Shown here: one piece after another, positions 6,107-12,242 of the stretch | Numbering within the stretch: the stretch's first letter is position 1 | Layout of the letters: the number at the start of each line of letters is the position of its first letter | Assembly (NCBI GenBank): GCA_005772945.1 | Contig: SXIE01000225.1 | Coordinates: forward strand, 1 to 12,242 | DNA from: Pseudomonadota bacterium | GTDB lineage: Bacteria; Myxococcota; UBA9042; PHBI01 | DNA length: 12,242 nt | Direction: 5' to 3' | Program-made: the position numbers and the translations under genes | Notes under the pieces: model-generated | Databases searched by the model: none | The model's input: only the letters and a program-made list of their open reading frames with translations | Told to the model about the DNA's origin: nothing

Positions 6107-7825
6107 ATGCGAGATCGGATGGGGTCGGCCTCTCTAGCGGCGGTGCTGGCGTGGGGCGTGCCGCTGGGGGCGGGCGCCTGCCAGAGCGGCGAGGCCGCGG
6201 GGCCGTTCGCGGTCGACACGGGCGTAGCGGGCGAGGACGCGACGGGGGAACCGCCCGAGACGGCGATCGAGACCGACTCGCATCTGCCCGAGCTCGGTAT
6301 CAACGAGTCGTCGCTGCCGCCGCAACCCATCGGCGGGGTATGCCAGCAAGACGCCGAGTGTCAGAGCGGCTACTGCAACACGCGCCCCGCGGGCGGGTAC
6401 TGCTCGCTGCGCTGCGACGCCGAGACGTCGTGCCCGGACGGGGCGACGTGCCTGCCGTACAACGACTCGGACGGCGTCAAACGCAACCTGTGCCTCAAGC
6501 CGTGCACGTCGAACGCCTCGTGCCGCACCGACCAGTTCTGCCCGAACGAGGTGAAGCTGTGCACCCCGCGTTGCGAGGTCGGCGGCTGCAGCGCCGGCTA
6601 CGAATGCAACCTGAGCACGGGGCGCTGCGTCATCGCGGCCCCCTGCGAGCCGGTCGCGGAGGTGTGCGACGGCCTGGACCAGGACTGCAACGGCTACATC
6701 GACGAGGGCTGCGGGCCGGGCGTGCCCGCGCCGGGACACGTGAAGGTGCTCGATCTCGGCAAGATCCAGCTCGGCGGCGGCGGCCTCTCGCGCAGCTTCC
6801 GCGTCACGCCCGACCAGGGCGCCTCGTCGGTGACGCTCATCATCGTCGGCCAGAACCACCCCGAGACGTATCTGCAGCTCTATGGGCTCTCGGCGCCGGG
6901 CGGCGTCGACCTCTCGGGCGGCGGCGATCCGTACGCGGCGCTCAATCCCACGTTCCCGTCGTTCTCGCCGTTCACGGCGCAGATCCCCAACACCGATGTG
7001 GTCCAACTGGAGCGCGGCCCGTACGGCTTCTCGGTCTACGCCATCCCGGAGAACCGCGACACCGAGGCCCCGGTCGACGACGGCTGGGTCTACGTCCTCG
7101 AGAACATGCGGCAGGCGCCCGATCTGCAGGGCAAGATCGACGTGAACTACTGGTTCGTCGGGGTCCCCGGACTCGACAGTCAGATCGCGCAGACGAACCC
7201 GCGCTTCCAGGGCCTCATCGCCTCATTCCAGCAGGTGCTGACCAACGCGGGAATCGCGATCGGGACGTCGCGTTACTTCGACGTGACTGGGGAGGACGCC
7301 GATCGGTTTTCGATCTGCGACACGACGTCGGACCTCGCGACCGACGAGGCCGCGGCGCTCCTGTCGCTGTCGCGGACGCTTCCCGAGAGCAACTTGGGGG
7401 TCTCGTTCTTTTTCGTGCGGGGCTTTTCGGGGTGGGAGCTGCTCGGCAAGGCGGGCGGGATCCCGGGCCCGCCGCTCATGCACGGCACGCCGAACTCGGG
7501 CGTGGTCGTGAGCCTGGCCGAGTACCTGGACCACCCGAACGCGAACCTCGGTCTCCTCGTGACAGCCGAGACCATGGCGCATGAGCTCGGCCATCAGCTC
7601 GGCCTCTTCCACACCACCGAGAGTGACGGGCGCCACTTCGACCCAATCGGCGACACGCCCCAGTGCCCGTCCGAAAACGACAAGAATCACGACGGCATGG
7701 TCGATCCGGGCGAATGTTGGGTGAAGGGGGCGACCAACCTCATGTTCTGGGCCGCGTCCCTGGAGACCCAACTCACGGTCGGGCAGCGCGGCGTCCTCCA
7801 TAAGAATCCCACGCTGCGCGACTGA
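6107..7825 (+). CDS. Secreted Cys-rich metzincin metalloprotease, pappalysin (M43)-like, with MopE-like motif
   Basis: From ATG 6107 the protein has 572 residues. The N-terminus is a signal peptide-like stretch (about 1-24) ending before C25 (GAGAC), a weak lipobox because Ala, not Leu, is at -3; either secretion or lipid anchoring is possible. A Cys-rich region (79-202) follows, in the style of myxobacterial surface proteins, ending in CDGLDQDCNGYIDEGC (187-202), the MopE-type putative metal-binding motif. Residues about 210-400 are beta-rich with no named fold. The C-terminal catalytic domain has the full metzincin zinc motif HELGHQLGLFH (492-502) and a Met-turn NLMFW (Met546). DTPQC between them is typical of M43 pappalysin-like enzymes. 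An EF-hand-like loop DKNHDGMVDPGE (525-536) lies inside the domain and suggests calcium binding. GGGGGG 4 nt upstream of the ATG serves as a purine-rich ribosome site; GTG 6104 is an alternative start. Only 22 bp separate it from ffh. Confidence 0.88.
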   Translation: MRDRMGSASLAAVLAWGVPLGAGACQSGEAAGPFAVDTGVAGEDATGEPPETAIETDSHLPELGINESSLPPQPIGGVCQQDAECQSGYCNTRPAGGYCSLRCDAETSCPDGATCLPYNDSDGVKRNLCLKPCTSNASCRTDQFCPNEVKLCTPRCEVGGCSAGYECNLSTGRCVIAAPCEPVAEVCDGLDQDCNGYIDEGCGPGVPAPGHVKVLDLGKIQLGGGGLSRSFRVTPDQGASSVTLIIVGQNHPETYLQLYGLSAPGGVDLSGGGDPYAALNPTFPSFSPFTAQIPNTDVVQLERGPYGFSVYAIPENRDTEAPVDDGWVYVLENMRQAPDLQGKIDVNYWFVGVPGLDSQIAQTNPRFQGLIASFQQVLTNAGIAIGTSRYFDVTGEDADRFSICDTTSDLATDEAAALLSLSRTLPESNLGVSFFFVRGFSGWELLGKAGGIPGPPLMHGTPNSGVVVSLAEYLDHPNANLGLLVTAETMAHELGHQLGLFHTTESDGRHFDPIGDTPQCPSENDKNHDGMVDPGECWVKGATNLMFWAASLETQLTVGQRGVLHKNPTLRD

Positions 7826-7847
7826 CGCACGCTCGCCGAGAGGTCCC

Positions 7848-8417
7848 ATGCTCAAGCTCGTTCTCGCGTTGTTGCTGGTCTCGGCCCCGCTCGCGTCGGC
7901 GCACGCCGAGCGCTCGCGCCGCTCGCGCGAGGATCAGCGCGCGTCGCTGGTGATGTTGCTCTCGGCCTACGAGCTGCGCCTCGACCGCGGCGGGCTCCAG
8001 ACGATCGGGCCGGACGTCCCGACGCTGCTCATCGACATCGCGAATACCCCGCGCGAGGCGCCCACGGTGCGGACGCGCGCGCTCGCCGCCCTGGCGTTCT
8101 ACCCGGACGCGACGACCAGGAACTTCCTCGCGAGCCTGCTGAACGAGCGCAGCTTCGAGGGCACGAACCTCGGTCGGCAGCTGCGACGCCAGGCCATGCG
8201 CTCGTTTGCCAAGGGCTTTGGCGACGCGGCGATCGACGAGCTGCTCGCGCTCAAAGACGACGCCGATCCGCTCGTGCGCGAGGGCGTGGCCATCGCGCTC
8301 GGCGACGCCGCGAGCGCGCGAGCGCTGCCCATTTTGCAGACGTGGCTCGTCAACGAGTCCGTCTTCACCGTGCACGCGGCCATCGACGCCGCCTGCGAGC
8401 GACTCCGGAGGCTCTAG
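7848..8417 (+). CDS. Secreted or periplasmic HEAT-repeat protein
   Basis: The 189-residue protein begins with a clear signal peptide, MLKLVLALLLVSAPLASAHA, with a likely AHA|E cleavage after residue 20 and no lipobox Cys. The mature part, after a basic patch (RSRRSRED), is built of helical HEAT-like repeats: APTVRTRALAALAFYPD (71-87), LRRQAMRSFAKGFGDAAIDELL (112-133), DPLVREGVAIALGDAASARALP (140-161) and a final VHAAIDAACERL. These are scaffold-type repeats with no catalytic residues, so a periplasmic binding or adaptor role is the most that can be inferred. GAGAGG lies 4 nt before the ATG. Its stop TAG abuts the dapA ATG with no spacer, and its last codons hold the dapA ribosome site, so the two genes are co-transcribed and probably coupled. 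It differs in sequence from the larger HEAT protein at 1650-2849; I see no sign that they are recent duplicates. Confidence 0.85.
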   Translation: MLKLVLALLLVSAPLASAHAERSRRSREDQRASLVMLLSAYELRLDRGGLQTIGPDVPTLLIDIANTPREAPTVRTRALAALAFYPDATTRNFLASLLNERSFEGTNLGRQLRRQAMRSFAKGFGDAAIDELLALKDDADPLVREGVAIALGDAASARALPILQTWLVNESVFTVHAAIDAACERLRRL

Positions 8418-9302
8418 ATGGCGCGCCTCGAAGGGACGCTGACCGCACTCTACACGCCCTTTCAGGCCGACGGCACGCTGGACGTCGCCGCCTACCGCGC
8501 GCTGTGCGAGCGCCTGGTCGCGGCGGGCTCGGGCCTCGTTCCGTGCGGCACGACCGGCGAGACGCCGACGCTCGAGCGCGCCGAGTGGGCGACGCTGGTC
8601 GCCACCGCCGTCGAGGTCGCACGCGGCCGCGTCCCCGTCGCGGCCGGAACGGGCAGCGCGAACACGCGCGCCACGATCGAGACCACGCGACAGGCACGCG
8701 AGCTTGGCGTCGACTTCGCGCTCGTCGTCACGCCGCCCTACAACAAGCCTCCGCAGGTCTCGCTGAAGGCCCACTTTCGGGCGGTCGCCGACGAGGGTGG
8801 CCTGCCGATCATCCTCTATAATGTGCCGGGCCGGACGGGCTGCAACCTCCTCCCCGCGACCGCGCTCGAGCTCGCGAAGGACCCGCGCATCGTCGCCATC
8901 AAGGAGGCCGGTGCGAATCTCGCCCAGGTCGAGGAGCTGGTTCAAGGCGCGCCGGCGGACTTCGCCGTGCTCTCGGGCGACGACGCCTGGACCTTGCCGA
9001 TGCTCGCGCTCGGCGCCCACGGCGTCATCTCGGTGGCCGGCAACGTGGCTCCCGAGGCGGTCGTGAGCCTCGTGCGCGCGGGCCTGCGCGGAGACTTCGC
9101 GACCGCGCGCGCCTTGCACTACGGCCTGCGCCCGCTGGTCGAGGCGCTATTTCTCACGGCCAACCCGATCCCCGTCAAGCACGCTGCCCACATCCTGGGC
9201 CACGCGCGCGCCGACATGCGGCTGCCGCTGACGGCCGACGCGGTCGATGCCGGAATCCACGCGCGGCTCTTCGCGGCGCTCGGCCACGCGGGCCTGCGAT
9301 GA
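8418..9302 (+). CDS. dapA: 4-hydroxy-tetrahydrodipicolinate synthase
   Basis: DapA condenses pyruvate with aspartate-4-semialdehyde, the first committed step toward diaminopimelate and lysine; the product feeds peptidoglycan and protein synthesis in the cytosol. The 294 residues match the family length of about 290. Motifs are GTTGE (44-48, T46 and T47 of the catalytic proton relay), TPPYNKP (105-111, Y108), YNVPGRTG (134-141, general acid/base Tyr134 and substrate-binding R139), IKEA (161-164, Schiff-base Lys162) and SGDD (186-189). All catalytic positions align with the E. coli T44/T45, Y107, Y133, R138 and K161 set, so it should be active. GGAGG at 8407-8411, 6 nt upstream of the ATG, is a strong ribosome site lying inside the end of the preceding gene. 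The ATGA overlap with dapB couples the two consecutive pathway enzymes. I cannot judge lysine feedback sensitivity from sequence by eye. Confidence 0.97.
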   Translation: MARLEGTLTALYTPFQADGTLDVAAYRALCERLVAAGSGLVPCGTTGETPTLERAEWATLVATAVEVARGRVPVAAGTGSANTRATIETTRQARELGVDFALVVTPPYNKPPQVSLKAHFRAVADEGGLPIILYNVPGRTGCNLLPATALELAKDPRIVAIKEAGANLAQVEELVQGAPADFAVLSGDDAWTLPMLALGAHGVISVAGNVAPEAVVSLVRAGLRGDFATARALHYGLRPLVEALFLTANPIPVKHAAHILGHARADMRLPLTADAVDAGIHARLFAALGHAGLR

Positions 9303-10039
9303 AGCGCCTCCTGGTCATCGGGGCGCGCGGGCGCGTCGGACGCCGGCTCGTGGCGCTCGCGGCCGAGCACGGGTTCGAGGTCGCGGCCGAGGTCGACCAG
9401 GACGGGCCGGCGCTCGACGCCGCGCTCGCAGCGCGCACCGACGTGGTCATCGACTTCTCGTCAATCGCGCAGGCCCCAGCCACCCTCGCCTTTTGCACGG
9501 CTCATCGCCTGCCGCTCGTCTTCGGCCCGACGGGCCTCGGACCCGAGCAGCGGGCGGCGATCGCGGCGGCCGGCGAGACGATCCCCGTTGTATTCTCACC
9601 GAACTTCAGCTTCGGCGTGCAGGTGCTGTTCGACCTGGTGGCCGAGGCCGCGCGCCTCCTCGACCCGAGCTGGGACATCGAGGTCGTCGAGACCCACCAC
9701 CGCAAGAAAGTCGACGCTCCGTCGGGCACCGCGCTCGAGCTCGCGCGCCACATCGCCGCGGCCCGCGGAACCGCATTGGAAGCCATCGCCAAGCACGGTC
9801 GCGACGGCCACACCGGCGAGCGGCCGGTCGGCGAGCTGGGCCTCCACGCTGTCCGCGGCGGGACTGTCGTCGGCGATCACAGCGTCTCTTTTTTCGGCGG
9901 CTCCGAGGTCATCACGCTCGAGCATCGCGCGCAGGACCGCGACATCTTCGCGCACGGTGCGCTGAAGGCTGCGGCGTGGCTGGTGTCCACCGCTCGGCTG
10001 CCGGCGTGTTACGGTATGCAGGATGTCATTCGAGGCTAG
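9299..10039 (+). CDS. dapB: 4-hydroxy-tetrahydrodipicolinate reductase
   Basis: DapB reduces the DapA product with NAD(P)H to tetrahydrodipicolinate, the next step of the diaminopimelate/lysine pathway. The 246-residue protein has the nucleotide-binding GARGRVGRRL (8-17), DFSS (52-55), GPTG (76-79, usually GTTG), SPNFSFGV (100-107) and the active-site block ETHHRKKVDAPSGTA (131-145). In the latter, His133 and Lys137 correspond to the catalytic His159 and Lys163 of E. coli; FAHGALKAAAW (217-227) closes the family pattern. It is about 25 residues shorter than E. coli DapB, mostly through a short loop after the first beta strand (about 28-50), as in other compact DapBs. The start ATG overlaps the dapA stop by four bases and has no separate ribosome site. 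Its last 17 bases overlap the next gene. The T-to-P change in GPTG is small but lies in the nucleotide/substrate pocket. Confidence 0.95.
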   Translation: MKRLLVIGARGRVGRRLVALAAEHGFEVAAEVDQDGPALDAALAARTDVVIDFSSIAQAPATLAFCTAHRLPLVFGPTGLGPEQRAAIAAAGETIPVVFSPNFSFGVQVLFDLVAEAARLLDPSWDIEVVETHHRKKVDAPSGTALELARHIAAARGTALEAIAKHGRDGHTGERPVGELGLHAVRGGTVVGDHSVSFFGGSEVITLEHRAQDRDIFAHGALKAAAWLVSTARLPACYGMQDVIRG

Positions 10040-10667
10040 CGACCTGGGCGAGCGCCTTCGGCGTGAGGCCGCACACGAGGCGCTTCTCGCGAAGTGGCTT
10101 GCGGATCTGCGCGCGCGCGATCCGCGCGTTGTCGTGCTGCACAAGGGCGAGAGCCGCTTTTGCCGCGTCCTCGATCGCGCCCTGCGCATGATCACGTTCG
10201 GCAAGCAGGACCGCTTCCTGACCTCGTACACGACGACGCTCGGACGGCGTATCTACGTTCCCGACGACTGGGAGCGTTACCCCGCCGGGGATCGACTCTG
10301 CATCCTGCGCCACGAGCTGGTCCACGTCCGGCAGTTCCGGCGCCTGACGTTTCCAGGCATGGCGCTGGTCTACCTCTTTCTTCCCCTACCCTTTGGCTTG
10401 GCGGCCGGGCGCGCCTTCCTCGAGTGGCAGGGCTACCGCGAGACGCTCGCGGCCACGTGGCAGGTGCATGGCCGCGCGGCCGCCTGGGACCCGGCCCTCC
10501 ACGCCGAGATTGTCAAACGCTTCACCGGACCCGATTATGCGTGGATGTGGGTCGCCGGAGCGATGGTCCGGCGCGCCATTCAGCGAGAGCTGACGCGCCT
10601 CGATCGCGCGCCGCCCGTGGACGAAACCGTTTGTACACCAACGAATAGCGGATCGGGCGCGACGTGA
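10023..10667 (+). CDS. Putative membrane-associated HExxH zinc peptidase (unknown family)
   Basis: The 214-residue protein carries HELVH (97-101) inside ILRHELVHVRQF, a zincin-type zinc site. It is followed by a hydrophobic stretch FPGMALVYLFLPLPFGLA (110-127) that could be one membrane-inserted or membrane-associated helix. FLEWQGYRET (132-141) offers Glu134 or Glu140 as a possible third zinc ligand, as in gluzincin-type sites. The N-terminal part (1-80) has KGESRFCRVLDRALRMITFG and a beta-like TTLGRRIYVP, a block I associate with uncharacterised myxobacterial proteins having the same HExxH-hydrophobic-EW-YRET order. No signal peptide is visible. ATG 10023 lies inside the end of dapB (17-nt overlap, different frame) without a good ribosome site. 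Its stop forms a GTGA overlap with the kinase start. Peptidase activity is inferred from the motif only; the substrate is unknown. Coupling to dapAB hints at a cell-envelope role. Confidence 0.8.
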   Translation: MSFEASDLGERLRREAAHEALLAKWLADLRARDPRVVVLHKGESRFCRVLDRALRMITFGKQDRFLTSYTTTLGRRIYVPDDWERYPAGDRLCILRHELVHVRQFRRLTFPGMALVYLFLPLPFGLAAGRAFLEWQGYRETLAATWQVHGRAAAWDPALHAEIVKRFTGPDYAWMWVAGAMVRRAIQRELTRLDRAPPVDETVCTPTNSGSGAT

Positions 10668-12242
10668 ACACTCCGGGCTTGGGGCACATCGGGCGCTATG
10701 AACTGCTCGCGCGACTGGGCGCGGGTGGCATGGGCGAGGTGTTTTTGGCGCGCGTGACGGGCGCGGGCGGCTTCGAGAAAGAGGTCGTCATCAAGCGGAT
10801 CCTGCCGCACTTGGCGAGCGACACGGGCTTCGTCCAGCGCTTCATCGAAGAGGGCAAGCTGGTCGTGAAGCTGCGCCATGCGGGGATCGCGCAGGTCCTC
10901 GACATGGGCGAGCAGGAGGGCGTCTTCTTCATCGCCATGGAGCACGTCGAGGGCAAGGACCTCGGCGAGCTCATGCGCATCGCGCGGACCGCTGAGGTGG
11001 AGCTGCCACGCGCGCTCGCCGTCTTCATGCTGCAGGAGCTGCTCGAGGCCCTCGACTACGCGCATCGCGCCACGGAGGTCGAGGGGCGTTCGCTCGGGAT
11101 CATCCACCGCGACATCAGCCCGTCGAACATCATGGTGTCGACCAACGGCGAGGTGAAGTTGGTCGACTTCGGCATCGCACGCGCGGCCGAGCGCCTGCAG
11201 CATTCGACGACCGGCGCCATTCGCGGGAAGTACGGCTACATGTCGCCGCAACAAGCGGCCGGCGCCGAGCTCGACGGGCGATCGGATCTCTTCTCCGCCG
11301 GGGTCGTGGCCTGGGAACTCCTGACCGGGACGCGCCCCTTCGATGGGGCTTCGGATCTGCTGACCTTGGACCGCGTGCGCTTCCACGATCCGGGGAGCAT
11401 TCAGGGCGCGGCGGACGTGCCGGAGGACCTGGCGGCCATCGTCGATCGCCTGCTGACCAAGGATCCAAGCGCCCGCTGGCCCACTGGCGCGGCGGCCCTC
11501 GAGGCGCTGCGCGACTACGTCGTGCGCACAGGCGAGCTGCGTGGCAAACGGGATCTGGCCGCCTGGGTCGATCGCGTTCTCCAGACCTTGCCGCGGGCGC
11601 TGCGCGATCGGCCAGCGGTCGGCCTGTCGCTCGACGACGTCTTGAAACTCGGCCTGGGAAGCGACCCCGGACGCGCGCGCACGGCCACCATCCAGGCGGC
11701 GCTCCTCGGGTCGACCCCGCTGCCGACCCCCTCCCCCGCGGCGACGCCGGCGCCGCCGACGCCCGCGGCCGCGATCGCGAGGCTCACGCCCACGCCCGCC
11801 ATGAATGCGGTCGAGACGACGCCGGATCTGGCGCCCACGCCGCTCGTGGACGTCGTCGCCGGGCCCCCGTCGGATCCGCGCACGCGCCGACGTCCGACCT
11901 TTCCGGCGCTCCTGGTGGGGCTCAACGTCGTGCTCATCACGGCGGTCGTCATTCTCATCGTGCGCGTGTCGGGAGGCGACGACGCGCCGAACGGGGGGAC
12001 GGCGCCGACCGATCACGTAGCGACCGACGCGCTGGTCGTGGCCGCGGGGGGGCCCGAAACCACGACGCCCGGGCCCGCGCCCTCCGAGGTTGGCGCGCGC
12101 GAGGCCGTCGCGGCCGCGGACGATGGGGGGCTCGGGTCGAGGATGGCGGGGGCGGCCGACGGAGGTCCGAGCCTGGCCGAGGTCGCTGACGAGGCCTCGA
12201 TCGCACCCGCCGGACGCGTGGCCGGCGCGGCGCTCGACGGGC
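10664..12242 (+). CDS. Transmembrane Ser/Thr protein kinase (PknB/Hanks type), C-terminus cut by window edge
   Basis: The reading frame from GTG 10664 runs open to the window end (526 codons seen). Residues 12-285 form a Hanks-type kinase domain: glycine loop LGAGGMGEVF (18-27), VIK with Lys44, an alpha-C Glu in RFIEEGKL (59-66), HRDISPSN (148-155, catalytic D150 and N155), DFG (168-170), GKYGYMSPQQA (188-198, in place of the APE motif), and DGRSDLFSAGVVAWELLTG (204-222). The Lys usual two residues after the catalytic Asp (HRDxK) is Ser here; HRDxSPxN loops are common in myxobacterial kinases, so this need not mean inactivity. A Pro/Thr/Ala linker (350-412) leads to one transmembrane helix (about 413-434) and an Ala/Gly-rich extracytoplasmic part with no domain recognised before the edge. 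The GTG start overlaps the previous stop (GTGA) and no other start precedes the glycine loop. Substrates are unknown. Confidence 0.94.
   Translation, partial: MNTPGLGHIGRYELLARLGAGGMGEVFLARVTGAGGFEKEVVIKRILPHLASDTGFVQRFIEEGKLVVKLRHAGIAQVLDMGEQEGVFFIAMEHVEGKDLGELMRIARTAEVELPRALAVFMLQELLEALDYAHRATEVEGRSLGIIHRDISPSNIMVSTNGEVKLVDFGIARAAERLQHSTTGAIRGKYGYMSPQQAAGAELDGRSDLFSAGVVAWELLTGTRPFDGASDLLTLDRVRFHDPGSIQGAADVPEDLAAIVDRLLTKDPSARWPTGAAALEALRDYVVRTGELRGKRDLAAWVDRVLQTLPRALRDRPAVGLSLDDVLKLGLGSDPGRARTATIQAALLGSTPLPTPSPAATPAPPTPAAAIARLTPTPAMNAVETTPDLAPTPLVDVVAGPPSDPRTRRRPTFPALLVGLNVVLITAVVILIVRVSGGDDAPNGGTAPTDHVATDALVVAAGGPETTTPGPAPSEVGAREAVAAADDGGLGSRMAGAADGGPSLAEVADEASIAPAGRVAGAALDG

Noticed and set aside
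7773..9119. 448-residue minus-strand open frame
   Set aside because: It is antisense to the secreted HEAT-repeat protein and dapA, with no recognisable motif.
10580..12016. 478-residue minus-strand open frame
   Set aside because: It is antisense to the kinase, whose motifs are intact; composition is typical of a shadow frame.

Overview
This is a GC-rich, gene-dense chromosomal window. It looks like a myxobacterium-type organism (Myxococcota, formerly Deltaproteobacteria). The evidence is a membrane-anchored Ser/Thr kinase with an HRDISPSN catalytic loop, a secreted Cys-rich metalloprotease carrying a MopE-like CDGxDxDCNGxxDEGC motif, and HEAT-repeat proteins of the kind common in that phylum. 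This is an inference from protein style; no rRNA or other marker fixes the taxon. There is no tRNA, rRNA, CRISPR array, transposase or phage gene.

Left part (1-4305). On the minus strand, reading right to left, are a MntA nucleotidyltransferase / HepT HEPN toxin-antitoxin pair (1531-670) and then the first 182 codons of glycine C-acetyltransferase kbl (548-1, cut by the window edge). A lone plus-strand gene (1650-2849) encodes an inner-membrane-anchored HEAT-repeat protein. Converging on it is a two-gene minus-strand unit (4305-2900): a basic, helix-rich, possibly DNA-binding protein, translationally coupled (ATGA) to a class II aldolase-fold protein in which one of the usual zinc histidines is Gln.

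Divergent control region (4306-4497). Between the leftward unit and rightward ffh lie two 16-bp near-palindromes, reverse complements of each other and separated by A6 (4361-4398). There is also a 7-bp inverted repeat touching the leftward ribosome binding site (4317-4335), and a TTGACA-N17-TAGATG promoter for ffh. This is the most informative non-coding stretch of the window.

Right part (4498-12242). Seven plus-strand genes follow with gaps of at most 22 bp and several overlaps. They are ffh (SRP GTPase), a secreted pappalysin-like metzincin, a secreted HEAT-repeat protein, dapA, dapB, a small HExxH membrane-associated protein and a Ser/Thr kinase (cut by the window edge). From dapA on, every junction is abutting or overlapping, so lysine/diaminopimelate synthesis (needed for peptidoglycan) is probably co-expressed with the putative zinc peptidase and the kinase. 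Most genes are well-known families. The novelty candidates are the twin palindrome with its neighbouring regulator-like gene, the aldolase with a substituted zinc ligand, and the dapAB-zincin-kinase linkage.
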